Shown: positions 1 to 9,386, counted from the first letter of the stretch. The stretch is DNA of 64,000 nucleotides from Murimonas intestini (GCA_003148945.1 QGGY01000004.1:62001-126000), one strand, 5' to 3'. Made by a program: numbers and translations. Notes: generated by a model not told the origin, from the sequence alone.

Positions 1-1103
1 TAATGAAACTTCTTAAGCAGGCTCTCAATCAAACTGCTGCTCATCAGGAGGTGATGAGTCTTTTCTGTAATGACGTCCTGCCGTGGTATATAGTCCCACT
101 CATAATGCTCGCAGAAATTTTCCAGGTCGTGAAACCATGAAAAGCTCCCCTTTACACAGGATGTTTTGTCCTCCCTGTTCAGTTTTTTTACAGTAAAATT
201 CTGTATATCCCAGTCTTCATACAAGAGACGTATAAAAAGCTGCTCCATTGTCATCTGTGATATGCCGTATACATCCAGATCCGGTAAAACTCCGGTTATA
301 TAATTCAGGAGGATCCTGTTGCTCCCAATAATATAGAAATCCTTGGGCTTAAATTCCAGCTCATAATTATAAAGGATATAAGATATACGGTGCATAGCTA
401 CAGTTGTCTTACCCGAACCCGCCCCGCCCTGCACTATAATATTGTGCTGGGGCTTCATGCGGATAATCTCGTTCTGCTCCTGCTGGATCGTGGCAATAAT
501 ATCATTTAAAACAGTCCGCTTGCTTCTGGCCAGGTATTTCGTCAGCAGTTCATCATTTGCCACCACATCTGAATCATAAAAGTCCTTTAATTCATCGTTT
601 TCTATCTCATAAGTTCGCTTTCTGGAGAGGTCAATCTGAAATGCCCCTTCTCCCTTTACCGAATAGGTACATGCACCAAGGGAGCTTTCATAATATACCG
701 ATGCGATCGGCGCCCTCCAGTCAATGACCGCCAGATCTGCCGCATCTTTCGTGATGGCAGCCTTGCCAATATAATAGCACTCCTTTTTCAGCAGATTGGA
801 ATCTGTAAAATCAATCCTTCCGAAATATGGCTTCCGTCTGCTGCGCTCCATGCGGAGGAGCTCCTGGCGCACCTGCTGAAATCTGGCATCAGTATTGAAC
901 CACAGCGCCAGACCTTCTTTATCCTCCACATCATATACTTCCTTCAATTCGTGCAGTTCCTCTGCCAGACTCTCAACAGATGCCCTTGCCCTGTTCAAAT
1001 TATCATCCGCGATAGCAAGAACATCTAAAAGCATTTTTTTCTCTTCCTCCAGGGTAACTCCCGGAATTCTCCGTACACTCTTTGTCTGATCCTTCTGATT
1101 CAT
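1..1103 (-). CDS. helD: HelD-type superfamily 1 helicase, N-terminal part (cut by window edge)
   Basis: This is the first 367 codons of a UvrD-like ATPase of the HelD family, which in Firmicutes binds RNA polymerase and helps recycle stalled complexes. The start ATG at 1103 has an AAGGGAGA site upstream; the frame is open to the left edge. An N-terminal charged helical region (about residues 15-90) fits the HelD coiled-coil arm. It is followed by IDWRAPIASVYYE (about 128-140), a Q-motif-like IQQEQNEIIR (about 206) and Walker A GGAGSGKT (226-233). The C-terminal helicase motifs lie outside the window. The neighbour to the right is an McrBC pair in the same direction, separated by a hairpin, so it is probably an independent unit. 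A defence-specific helicase is an alternative. Confidence 0.85.
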   Translation of the reverse strand, partial: MNQKDQTKSVRRIPGVTLEEEKKMLLDVLAIADDNLNRARASVESLAEELHELKEVYDVEDKEGLALWFNTDARFQQVRQELLRMERSRRKPYFGRIDFTDSNLLKKECYYIGKAAITKDAADLAVIDWRAPIASVYYESSLGACTYSVKGEGAFQIDLSRKRTYEIENDELKDFYDSDVVANDELLTKYLARSKRTVLNDIIATIQQEQNEIIRMKPQHNIIVQGGAGSGKTTVAMHRISYILYNYELEFKPKDFYIIGSNRILLNYITGVLPDLDVYGISQMTMEQLFIRLLYEDWDIQNFTVKKLNREDKTSCVKGSFSWFHDLENFCEHYEWDYIPRQDVITEKTHHLLMSSSLIESLLKKFH

Positions 1104-1278
1104 GCCTGTCTCCCTTCTTCTTTCATGTTACAGACCGCTTTCCCTGAAAAGCAGCATCCCTGTTATTTATCTTAACAAAAAATATAAAAAAGACTAGACT
1201 TGTAATAAAAAAATATGTATAATGGATAATATAGTGTACCCTAAAGTATGTCAGGGTCTATATTGTGTAAGCAAAATA

Positions 1279-1308
1279 CCGCCAGGATATGAATCCTGAC
1301 GGCTTTTT
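1279..1308 (-). terminator. Hairpin terminator after mcrC
   Basis: CCGCCAGGAT and ATCCTGACGG form a 10-bp stem (one G-U pair on the minus strand) with a 4-base loop. On the minus strand it is followed by a short T-rich stretch (TATTTT); on the plus strand by CTTTTT. It lies between the mcrC stop and the helD start and could work in both directions. Confidence 0.6.
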
Positions 1309-1358
1309 ATTAATCTTTTCTGCTACGGCGTCCTCTGCATTTCCGTAGATAGCTTATT

Positions 1359-2645
1359 TTAGGATATAAAACTTTTCTCTATTACATTCCCGAGACTCTT
1401 TTCAATATTAAACAAATCCAGGAACTGTACTCTTATGTCTGCACCGTCCCCGGATTTATACATGATCTGCCTGTCCGGAACAGCTAAATCAGTCAGTGGG
1501 TAAAGTACTGTCACATTCCGGGCATTATACTTTTTCTGGTATGCATACATCTGGTACATATCGCTCTGTGATATTCCATAATTGGCCTTGTTCTCTGAGA
1601 GCAGCTTCCACTTTGTATCCATAATAAAAACTGCATTATCTTCCTTTCGCTTTACTGCAATGTCTGGTTTTATAAGAAATTTCTTACCTGGTTCATCAAA
1701 TAAATAACATGACTTATCCTGTACCGATACAATGTAATCTGCAGTGCCTAATGCCTTCTTTAATTTAGACGCAGCATAACTTTCAAACAATCTCTCCATT
1801 GGAAATAATAATGCCGCGGCTATCTCTGAACCGGAAAATGAGGTGAAGCTCTTTCCCGTCAAAAATACACGGCACCACAATAATGCAGTTTGGTAATCAG
1901 CCATATTTCTGCCGGGAATAAACTTTGAAAAGTCACCTTCATGATCCAAAGATACATCTACATCACAAAACTCGTTTAATAAAGTCTTTATACTGCTTTT
2001 ATTCTTCACTGAAGATGATTGCCGGTATAGATACTTTAAAGTGGACTTTATCAGCCTGTTTTCCGGCCTGTTGCTGTTATACTCATCAAATTCAACGTAG
2101 CTTCGTTCCTTATGGCAGTAATTTCTTTTTATATGCTCAGAGAAAAGCAGTTTTCCCCTGAATATTTCTTCGTTATTTTCTACAGTTATGTAATCGCATT
2201 TAAGCCCGCGTTTGACAATCTGAAAAACCTCATCCACAAACATTCTGATGAATATTTCGAAAATATTCATGGTTTCAATATTTACATTTGATATCTGCAA
2301 AGTCTTGTATGGAGATACTCTGAGGGTCTTCAGCATATCTGTAAACAGCTTTTTTACCCTCTGTTCTGAAGCCTTCTCCGGCGAATATATCTTTGGCAGG
2401 ATCTCAATGGTTGTCCCATCGGTCATTGTAATAACGCCCACATAATTTCTTGCCGTGATGACCTTGCCTGCGCCTTTTCTAGCACTGATCCCCATCAGCT
2501 CCAGAGCATCTGTGTCTTTGCTTTTATTAGTTAAAATAAATTTTTCCAGCTGCTCAAAGGTGTGCCTGGGCAATGGAGTATATCCCGGAATTTCTTTTTC
2601 AGCTATAAAAGAACCATATTCTGTTATCTGATAGGATGCTTTCAT
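1359..2645 (-). CDS. mcrC: McrC-like subunit of an McrBC 5-methylcytosine restriction system
   Basis: McrC supplies the nuclease of McrBC, which cuts DNA carrying modified cytosine when driven by the McrB motor. The 428-residue product is of normal family length. The C-terminal third contains the PD-(D/E)XK-type core: a conserved glutamate region (MERLFESYAASKLKKAL), KPDIAV and MDTKWK (D...DTK pattern). The start is set at ATG 2645, which has GAGGAGGT about 8 bases upstream; an in-frame ATG at 2687 would overlap the mcrB end and has no such site. It follows the mcrB stop by 19 bases, so the two are one operon. McrC family assignment is firm; substrate is inferred from family. Confidence 0.85.
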   Translation of the reverse strand: MKASYQITEYGSFIAEKEIPGYTPLPRHTFEQLEKFILTNKSKDTDALELMGISARKGAGKVITARNYVGVITMTDGTTIEILPKIYSPEKASEQRVKKLFTDMLKTLRVSPYKTLQISNVNIETMNIFEIFIRMFVDEVFQIVKRGLKCDYITVENNEEIFRGKLLFSEHIKRNYCHKERSYVEFDEYNSNRPENRLIKSTLKYLYRQSSSVKNKSSIKTLLNEFCDVDVSLDHEGDFSKFIPGRNMADYQTALLWCRVFLTGKSFTSFSGSEIAAALLFPMERLFESYAASKLKKALGTADYIVSVQDKSCYLFDEPGKKFLIKPDIAVKRKEDNAVFIMDTKWKLLSENKANYGISQSDMYQMYAYQKKYNARNVTVLYPLTDLAVPDRQIMYKSGDGADIRVQFLDLFNIEKSLGNVIEKSFIS

Positions 2646-2664
2646 CCGGCACACCTCCTCTGCA

Positions 2665-5526
2665 CTAAATTGAGCGGTATGATTCAATATTCATAAACGC
2701 CTCTTTATTAATTTCATATATATTGTTCTCATCAAATTCATAATCTGTATTTCCAAAAAGCTCACTGTAATCTATACTTACTGCTGATATGAATTGAATA
2801 CCAGGATCCTGTTTATTATTATCTCCAAGTATAAGTCTTATTTTCTCATAATCCTCATAAAAATACTCCTGCAGCAGCGGTATAATGCTGTCAGCGAAAA
2901 TTTCTGCCAGCACCTCAATAGTCGGGCTCTTCTTCAGAGGCATAAAATAGGCATGTCCAATCGTATGCTCCCTGTCATAAAGGACACGGATCCTTCTATT
3001 CATTCTGATAAGCATATCTTTGACAGAAACATCTTCCACACTGATTCCTTCCAATACATCTGCATCCGGCTGCATTTCTTTAAATTGAAACCTTCTGCGC
3101 AGCGCTGTATCAATTGTGGCAATGGACCTGTCTGCAGTATTCATCGTTCCAACAAGGTATACATTGTCAGGGACCCCGAAAGGCTTCTTAGAATAGGGCA
3201 GCTTTACCGTGGTTTCTTCCGGCTGTCCTATCCGTTTTGAGTCCTCTATTAAAGTAATTAACTCTCCAAATATTTTAGAGATATTTCCCCTGTTTATTTC
3301 ATCAATAACAAAGACATAATTATTACCGTTTGGCCCGATTTTATTTGCGGCGCCTGTGTGCTTATTGACGATACCCATTACATCGGCAAGTGAAACAGAC
3401 ATCTTGTATACAGCGGAAAGTGTCATTGTGGTTCCGCCATTTACTTCTGTAATATCTTCCCTGATGCCTTTAACTAACCAGTCCACTTTTCTCAAACGCT
3501 TGTATTTATCATATTCTTCATGCCATTCATAATCACCGGTAATAACACCTACTGCATCTATAGTCGTGCTGCTGTAACAGGAAAGAACAATATCTCCCAC
3601 TCTCATCTTATTAATAAAAGCATTTACGACTGTCTTCCCGCCATCCGTAAAATCAGTCTCGCCTGTAATATCAGGTCCATAATCATCATAACCCAGGCGG
3701 ATATGCCCGTTTTCCAGACACTCTGTCCTTGTGGGATTATCATATGTGCCTTCGAGGGATACCTTCCATACAACAGGTGAAGTATTTAAACCTGCATCAG
3801 CAGCCTTTTTTATAACTGGCCGCAGCGCTCTGTCACAGAAACTTTTAAACAGACCGGAGGCTATCTGATATTGAACCTCTTCTTTATTTTCTTCATCACT
3901 CTCATCCATATTTGGCCTGATACCCTCAATAAACTCCTCATAGCCATAGGATTGATGGAATGTGGTTGTTTCAATATTTCCATCAGTCTTATACTGATTA
4001 TACCTGGCCAGAACATCGTCGTAGTTTTCTTCCTTCACATCCTCCAGCAATTTTTTCTCAATTATAGCTACTGCATATACTACCGTGCTGTAGGTTTTTC
4101 CTGTTCCGGGAGGTCCATAAAGAATTGTATTCTTGGCCACATCAGTCGTCTGGTCTTCTGTATTATCAATATCAATCTCCGACAGGTCCATCTTCTCCAG
4201 CGCCGCCTTCAGCTCCTTCCGCAATTTCCAGGAATAACGTTTCCTTCCGTTTTCAATCACACTTCTTCCGCGAAATGCAATCGGATAGTATCTGAAGCCC
4301 ACATCATCTATACAGTCCGGGCAGTTATACTTTTTCTTTATCTTTTCACAAAAGCTGCTGCCCAGCTTATTATAATAATTATGTACTTTCCCATACACAT
4401 CTGCAAGATGCCTGCATGTGCTCTCTCCGCCTTGTTCAATAAACATCTTCAGCATAACAAGGTTTTCTTTAGTCGTGACATCAGAATCGTTTAAAGCCTC
4501 CAGCCACACCCCCGGCGTAATCCCGGGATCATACTCATCAGGTGAGGGCCAGTATGCTGCTTCACCTATGCCTTCTTCTTCCTTTTCCTTAGTTTCTGTC
4601 CGGGGTTTCATCCTGCTTCCATAATAAACAACATCCATTGCCGTCACATAACCGTCTTCATCCTGAAAACATTCTTCTGTCAAACGCGCTGCACTCATTG
4701 CCATTAATTCTTTGTCCTGCTTAACATAGTTCCATACTTGTGAACACATTTGATTACAATTTTCTATCTTCCAAACCTCAGATTTGGCTTTTCCCCGTTT
4801 TTCCGCAAAGCCGATCAAATTCTTAAAAGCTTCATAGACTTTTGCTTTATAAAAATAATATTTTCCCGGATATTCAAAAGTTAAATATACAGAAACTGCA
4901 TGCAGATCCTGAAAATGTGACAGAGCCTTCCCTTGTCCAGCCTCCCCCTTCAAATGCTCACAGTGCAGCCGGAATCCTTCTCTAAAATCACTATATCTCT
5001 TTCCTAAAGGAATACTTTCATCATACAGCTCCCTGAACAGTTCTCTAACTGCTTCCGGATCACTTTCCGCATATTCGCAGAGCATTTTATAAGCATAATA
5101 CATACCGGAAGTCAGCAAATTAGCAGCTTTACTAAAAGAAACCGACAGCATCCTTGAAAAATCCGAAGCCTCAATATCCCAATGCTTTTTGTACCATCCA
5201 ATAGCTTCCCATTTGTATCTTTCTTCTGCATCAACTTTTTGAAAATCTGATTTATATGCGGATATAATGGCGGTAATATCAATACCTGTATAGTTTTCAC
5301 CAACATATTCGTACTGGCCATTGCCCCTATTCAGAAAGAAATTTGGCTTATTATCCAGATCCTCTATCCCCTTGTTTGTCATATTATAAGAATAGTCACT
5401 GGGAAGAATACTGGAAGGATTAGTGCCATATTTATCCTGCAGCAGCTTAACGATCTCCTGTCTTGTCATTTTAGTTCCAAGGGCAAGATCCTTTAAAATT
5501 TCTCTGTATTGTTCTGTAATTGTCAT
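2665..5526 (-). CDS. mcrB: McrB-like AAA+ motor with EVE/PUA-like insertion
   Basis: This 953-residue protein is the NTP-driven motor and DNA-recognition subunit of an McrBC system. Residues 1-75 look like a winged-helix unit, 350-450 like a second small helical domain seen in some McrB relatives. The AAA+ core has Walker A GPPGTGKT (471-478), Walker B VFVIDEINRG (about 738-747) and the McrB hallmark MNTADRS (795-801) followed by arginines at 810-812. About residues 584-716 interrupt the core between Walker A and B and resemble an EVE/PUA-fold modified-base reader (VWKVSLEG, MRVGDIVLSCYSS, RKVDWL). The start has GGAGG 8 bases upstream. Domain names for the N-terminus and insertion are inferred from pattern, not searched. 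Confidence 0.85.
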   Translation of the reverse strand: MTITEQYREILKDLALGTKMTRQEIVKLLQDKYGTNPSSILPSDYSYNMTNKGIEDLDNKPNFFLNRGNGQYEYVGENYTGIDITAIISAYKSDFQKVDAEERYKWEAIGWYKKHWDIEASDFSRMLSVSFSKAANLLTSGMYYAYKMLCEYAESDPEAVRELFRELYDESIPLGKRYSDFREGFRLHCEHLKGEAGQGKALSHFQDLHAVSVYLTFEYPGKYYFYKAKVYEAFKNLIGFAEKRGKAKSEVWKIENCNQMCSQVWNYVKQDKELMAMSAARLTEECFQDEDGYVTAMDVVYYGSRMKPRTETKEKEEEGIGEAAYWPSPDEYDPGITPGVWLEALNDSDVTTKENLVMLKMFIEQGGESTCRHLADVYGKVHNYYNKLGSSFCEKIKKKYNCPDCIDDVGFRYYPIAFRGRSVIENGRKRYSWKLRKELKAALEKMDLSEIDIDNTEDQTTDVAKNTILYGPPGTGKTYSTVVYAVAIIEKKLLEDVKEENYDDVLARYNQYKTDGNIETTTFHQSYGYEEFIEGIRPNMDESDEENKEEVQYQIASGLFKSFCDRALRPVIKKAADAGLNTSPVVWKVSLEGTYDNPTRTECLENGHIRLGYDDYGPDITGETDFTDGGKTVVNAFINKMRVGDIVLSCYSSTTIDAVGVITGDYEWHEEYDKYKRLRKVDWLVKGIREDITEVNGGTTMTLSAVYKMSVSLADVMGIVNKHTGAANKIGPNGNNYVFVIDEINRGNISKIFGELITLIEDSKRIGQPEETTVKLPYSKKPFGVPDNVYLVGTMNTADRSIATIDTALRRRFQFKEMQPDADVLEGISVEDVSVKDMLIRMNRRIRVLYDREHTIGHAYFMPLKKSPTIEVLAEIFADSIIPLLQEYFYEDYEKIRLILGDNNKQDPGIQFISAVSIDYSELFGNTDYEFDENNIYEINKEAFMNIESYRSI

Positions 5527-5610
5527 CCATTTTTCCTCCGTCAGCAGCTGCTTTTTACCTTCACAATTTCATGCATAAATTCATTTAAAATTACTCCCGG
5601 CCATGAGATA

Positions 5611-6270
5611 TCAATCGTCTTCATTTGAAAAAGAAGGCACATGAATCAAAAGATTATCTGAAACTGAATTATCTTGTGAACCACTAACAATGACATCAAC
5701 ATATTTCCATGATTCCTCTTCCAAAAATAAAGGAGCCAGCAATGAATCCCACCAGTCCGCAAATTCTGTGACAGACTCAACAGTTCCTCCATTTTCCCCA
5801 TTGGCAAGATCTCTCTTAACGACACGCTCCCTGGCAATCTCCGGCTCAGTATCTACCCATATGGAATATGCTGCAATATCACGCAGCGTTTTTCTGCACG
5901 CTCCCATCCCCTCTATGATAAGTGCCCTATTGGGGTCAACTTCAATAGAACCCTGGCGGCCCTCTTTAACCCATCCGGCTGGTCTGTACGCCACATTTTT
6001 TCCATTGATCCAGGGATTTACAATACCCTCGAGCATTTCATGATCCCAGTGAATAGGATCAGCACACCAGCTTACATCATCTGTATGAACTAAATCTGCA
6101 TTCAATATATCAGCCAGTTTTAAAGCTAACGTTGTCTTACCTGACCCGGCAGCTCCATCAATAAGAATAAGTGGTTTTGACACATTATCCCCTATCTTTG
6201 CTGCCAGATCAGACAGAGATTCTTCTGACCACGAGTTTATATTTAGGGACGGCAACGCTATAGGTTTCAT
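5611..6270 (-). CDS. P-loop kinase of the uridine-kinase-like family
   Basis: The 219-residue product has a Walker A GAAGSGKTTLALKLAD near residues 38-53, an acidic HTDDVSW segment where nucleoside kinases bind substrate, and RERVVKRD, a lid-type arginine region. This fits small-molecule kinases related to uridine kinase; the true substrate is unknown. ATG 6270 was chosen because GGAGAG lies upstream inside the last codons of the preceding VOC gene, and only two bases separate that stop from this ATG, so translation is probably coupled. It sits between restriction genes, but nothing in the sequence proves a defence role. Confidence 0.65.
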   Translation of the reverse strand: MKPIALPSLNINSWSEESLSDLAAKIGDNVSKPLILIDGAAGSGKTTLALKLADILNADLVHTDDVSWCADPIHWDHEMLEGIVNPWINGKNVAYRPAGWVKEGRQGSIEVDPNRALIIEGMGACRKTLRDIAAYSIWVDTEPEIARERVVKRDLANGENGGTVESVTEFADWWDSLLAPLFLEEESWKYVDVIVSGSQDNSVSDNLLIHVPSFSNEDD

Positions 6271-6272
6271 AT

Positions 6273-6758
6273 TTAAATACTCTCCTTTCCGTGAGGGGTG
6301 CCGTGCGCCAAACAATCTTTGACATAATCGACGGGAACATCCATCCTTTCTGCAACCTGTTCTACTGTCATCCCCTTATTAAAAAACCGCTTTGCAACCA
6401 TTGAAATATCCTCTGCAACTTCAATTATATGGTGATTGGGATCATAAAAACGAACAACCCTCTGTCCCCAATTATGCTCCAGCAACTCATGAACATATTC
6501 AATATTGGCCATTTGCAGTTTTCTGTAAAATTCATCAATATCTGAGACTTCAAAATATAATTCTACAGCATTACTTTTAAGATATACTTCTTTATCATTA
6601 ATAAAACTGCTCCATGTCTCAATTGTTTGCAAAAACAATCCGCCGTCCAGCTGAACATTCGCACCGAAATCACCTATCATCTTGATGCCCAGTATATCTT
6701 GATAAAATTTTTTACTTTCTTCCATATTTTTAACTGCAATTAAGGTACCCTTATACAT
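6273..6758 (-). CDS. VOC (glyoxalase/bleomycin-resistance fold) protein with helix-turn-helix-like tail
   Basis: Residues 1-115 form a vicinal-oxygen-chelate module: MYKGTLIAVKNMEESKKFYQ, then DPNHHIIEVAEDI at its end, where the family keeps a metal-binding glutamate. The tail (about 118-161) carries MTVEQVAERMDVPVDYVKDCL, which reads like a short helix-turn-helix. ATG 6758 is preferred over 6767 because AAAGGA sits at a good distance from it. Its last codons contain the ribosome site of the downstream kinase gene. Enzymatic substrate cannot be told; resistance, lyase and binding-protein roles are all possible. Confidence 0.65.
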   Translation of the reverse strand: MYKGTLIAVKNMEESKKFYQDILGIKMIGDFGANVQLDGGLFLQTIETWSSFINDKEVYLKSNAVELYFEVSDIDEFYRKLQMANIEYVHELLEHNWGQRVVRFYDPNHHIIEVAEDISMVAKRFFNKGMTVEQVAERMDVPVDYVKDCLAHGTPHGKESI

Positions 6759-6814
6759 TCTAATCATCCTTTCCCAGCTGAGCTGACAAACGGCTCACGC
6801 TACTAGCCCCTCAC

Positions 6815-6847
6815 AGATGTGTACGTGCGCTCTTCACGCATACATCT
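6815..6847 (-). other. Imperfect hairpin between HNH gene and VOC gene
   Basis: AGATGT and ACATCT flank an inner GCG/CGC pairing. There is no T-run on either side, so it is not a clear terminator; it may be an RNA processing or pausing structure in the HNH-to-VOC transcript. Confidence 0.25.
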
Positions 6848-6863
6848 CCTCTTAATAATATTC

Positions 6864-7709
6864 TTATAAATGCCGATTCAATAACAATTTCTGCTCTACA
6901 CCATTTTTATAGATATACAGCCGTTTTTGCCTGTCAAACACAGGATTCGTATCATGTATAATACTGTGGTGATTTGGACATACAATAAGCTGATTATTGG
7001 CATCATTATTCAGGCTAGACACGAAATAATCAATATGATGTGCCTCAGCAATATGAGATCCATATTCTTCTCCAATAAGACAACCACAGAGTTGGCATCT
7101 ATAGTTATAAAGTAACTTTAGATTATCTCCGATTTTCTTGTTTAACTTACGTATCTTTACAATGCATTCTGATTCCAATAATGCAGAAGTTGCATCCTCT
7201 ACATCATAATTAAATTCTGCCTCTAAGATACGTTCTTTCTGACCAGAAACCACCTGTTTCAAGGCAGCAATATCCTCTGAGACAATGGGATCCAGTACAT
7301 AAGAATCATCATATTCTGTAGTGTAGATAGCCAGATACTCTTTTAAGTCTTCTGGCAAACGTATCATTGTACGGTCGCCTGGCTGCCGCAGCTCTCTTGT
7401 TTTCTTTATAAACTGATAACTTGTCATAAAGCAGGCCTGCAATTCCTTAGCTAATTCTCCGCCTTTAATGTATCTGATCTGGAGAGTATCCTTTTTCCTC
7501 TTAAACTTGGGATCAAAATTCACATTTGTTATTTTGGCTTTATAAGAGTGTCCGTTAAGATATAGTGTAATATCTTTCGATTCTCCTCTCTTTAGAAATC
7601 GGCCCATGATCTGTCCAAAAACTACTTGATTATCAAAAGGCAAGGTGAGACCTTCATTGAGCAAAGACCAGTCTACTTCTTTTTTATAAACATAATTTTC
7701 AGTTGTCAT
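6864..7709 (-). CDS. HNH endonuclease with N-terminal recognition-like domain
   Basis: The C-terminal 80 residues are a zinc-supported HNH nuclease: C205xxC208, AEAHHIDYF (catalytic H224-H225 region), NNQLIVCPNHH (about 238-248, with Cys244 and His247/248). Residues 1-140 form a beta-rich region (PFDNQVVFGQIMGRF, KDITLYLNGHSYKAKITNV) that may recognise DNA, as in McrA-type modification-dependent nucleases; this part is inference. Length is 281 residues. The start has AGGTGA 6-7 bases upstream. It is the first clear gene of the minus-strand run leading through VOC and kinase towards mcrBC, so a modified-DNA restriction role is plausible. Confidence 0.8.
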   Translation of the reverse strand: MTTENYVYKKEVDWSLLNEGLTLPFDNQVVFGQIMGRFLKRGESKDITLYLNGHSYKAKITNVNFDPKFKRKKDTLQIRYIKGGELAKELQACFMTSYQFIKKTRELRQPGDRTMIRLPEDLKEYLAIYTTEYDDSYVLDPIVSEDIAALKQVVSGQKERILEAEFNYDVEDATSALLESECIVKIRKLNKKIGDNLKLLYNYRCQLCGCLIGEEYGSHIAEAHHIDYFVSSLNNDANNQLIVCPNHHSIIHDTNPVFDRQKRLYIYKNGVEQKLLLNRHL

Positions 7710-7719
7710 TTAATATCAC

Positions 7720-7902
7720 CTAATAATATAAAATTTTCTTTGCAGCATTTTTTACAGTTGCCTTAGTCTGATCTGCGCTTTTCACTGTAACACCGCCATG
7801 TACGATTCTAACTCTTCTATGGTATAAAATAATTTCAGTCATACCATCCCCACACCGTATATCTATTGACTTCAATTTTACCACATTCAAGTCAATATGC
7901 AC
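7720..7902 (-). CDS. Possible small protein upstream of HNH gene
   Basis: A 60-codon frame from a GTG at 7902, ending 10 bases before the HNH start. No ribosome site is seen at the GTG; an inner ATG (7842) has GGGGATGG nearby and would give 40 residues. The C-terminus (TVKSADQTKATVKNAAKKI) is basic. It could be a short leader peptide or chance. I do not recognise it. Confidence 0.3.
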   Translation of the reverse strand: MHIDLNVVKLKSIDIRCGDGMTEIILYHRRVRIVHGGVTVKSADQTKATVKNAAKKILYY

Positions 7903-8107
7903 ACATATGGTTGTCAGTATAACTATATTTTTTTAGTTCTTTTAAAAAAATCCATTATGCCGTAATAAATCACTCTCTGCTCAAGTACATTTCGAAGAAC
8001 TTGCATATTTTTTTTAATAAATACTAACCGCATCACCAGATTTTTTATAAAACTCATTATGTATCCAAATCTTAGACTTCAATACCTGTATTTAAAAATC
8101 ATTTCAA

Positions 8108-8136
8108 TTATCATCCATAATTATACATGGTATAGA
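8108..8136 (+). promoter_or_regulatory. Candidate promoter for the alcohol dehydrogenase gene
   Basis: TTATCA, 17 bases, then TATAGA preceded by TGG (extended -10). The -35 is weak. The remaining 7903-8185 stretch is AT-rich and I see no other structure in it. Confidence 0.35.
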
Positions 8137-8185
8137 TTTACTTCAACTACAAATAATATCCTTAATAACAACAGGAGGTATCGGA

Positions 8186-9313
8186 ATGAAAGCTATCGTA
8201 TATGATGGGCTGCAGAAAGTTGAATGCAGAACCGTGGAAGATCCGAAGATAGAAAAAGAAGATGACATAATAGTAAAAGTCACTTCCACTGCTATTTGTG
8301 GATCAGATTTACATTTAGTGCATGGTTTGGTAAAAGGAATGTATGATGGATATGTATTAGGTCATGAAACAATGGGAATTGTCGAGGAAGCCGGAAAGGA
8401 AGTTAAAAATCTGAAAAAGGGGGACAGGGTTGTAATCCCCTTTCCTGTGGCATGCGGACATTGCGAATTCTGTAATAAAGGAGAATTCAGTCAGTGCGAT
8501 AATTCAAATGATTATGGTGAATCTGGTGGATTATTCGGTTATAGTAAATATCATGGGAACTATGCCGGGGGACAAGCAGAATATATAAGGGTTCCGTATG
8601 CCAATGTGGGGCCAAAAAAAGTGCCGGATGAATTGACAGATGAGCAGGTCTTATTTGTAACAGACGTCCTGCCCACCTCCTATTGGGGCACGGAAATAGC
8701 AAATGTGAAAGCCGGAGATACCGTCGTAGTTCTGGGCTGTGGACCTATAGGATTGATGACAATCAAGTGGTGTATTCAAAAAGGAGCAGGCAGGATCATT
8801 GCAGTCGATAACGTCAGCTACCGCCTGGAACATGCAAAAGGCTATGGGGTGGAAGCCTTAAATTTTGAAGAATATGAACAGGTAGGAGAGCATATAAAAG
8901 AGATTACACATGGAGGAGCTCATTCTGTTATTGATTGTGTCGGACTGGATGGTAAAACTTCGGTTATGGAAAAAATTGAAACTGCACTCAAATTACAGGG
9001 AGGATCAAAATCAGCTATAGAGATAGCTTCCCAATGTATTAGAAAAACCGGTACAGTAGCTCTCGTTGGAGTATATGGCAATAAATATAATAATTTCCCT
9101 CTTGGAAACTTCTTTTCCAAGAATATCACTTTAAAAATGGGACAGTGCCCTGCTACCAGATACGTTGACTTGATGTTACAAAAAATCCAAAAAGGTGAAT
9201 TTGATGCAACAGATATTATAACCCATAAGCTTTCCTTAGAAGAAGGCAGTCACGCTTACAGCATTTTTGATAAAAAGGAAGATAACTGTATTAAAGTAAT
9301 TTTAAAACCGTAA
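8186..9313 (+). CDS. Zinc-dependent alcohol dehydrogenase (MDR family)
   Basis: A 375-residue medium-chain dehydrogenase that oxidises or reduces an alcohol/aldehyde with NAD(P). Catalytic zinc ligands are C38 (ICGSD), H60-E61 (GHE); the structural zinc site is C90, C93, C96 and C104 (CGHCEFC...C). The Rossmann motif GCGPIGLM follows near residue 185, with DN at the end of the next strand suggesting NAD preference. The insertion between about 225 and 290 and overall form resemble the formaldehyde-dehydrogenase/threonine-dehydrogenase branch. GGAGGT lies 7 bases before ATG. It stands alone, ended by its own terminator, and is the only plus-strand gene in the accessory region. Substrate not predictable. 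Confidence 0.9.
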   Translation: MKAIVYDGLQKVECRTVEDPKIEKEDDIIVKVTSTAICGSDLHLVHGLVKGMYDGYVLGHETMGIVEEAGKEVKNLKKGDRVVIPFPVACGHCEFCNKGEFSQCDNSNDYGESGGLFGYSKYHGNYAGGQAEYIRVPYANVGPKKVPDELTDEQVLFVTDVLPTSYWGTEIANVKAGDTVVVLGCGPIGLMTIKWCIQKGAGRIIAVDNVSYRLEHAKGYGVEALNFEEYEQVGEHIKEITHGGAHSVIDCVGLDGKTSVMEKIETALKLQGGSKSAIEIASQCIRKTGTVALVGVYGNKYNNFPLGNFFSKNITLKMGQCPATRYVDLMLQKIQKGEFDATDIITHKLSLEEGSHAYSIFDKKEDNCIKVILKP

Positions 9314-9349
9314 GGTGATGTATTACTATGGAATATGCGTGAGATTCTA

Positions 9350-9386
9350 AGCCAATCTTCATATCTTTAGCGGAGATTGGCTTTTT
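9350..9386 (+). terminator. Rho-independent terminator of the dehydrogenase gene
   Basis: AGCCAATCT and AGATTGGCT pair perfectly (9 bp) around a 15-base loop and are followed by TTTT. Confidence 0.85.

Noticed and set aside
1925..2445. Plus-strand frames inside mcrC
   Set aside because: No ribosome sites; shadows of the minus-strand gene.
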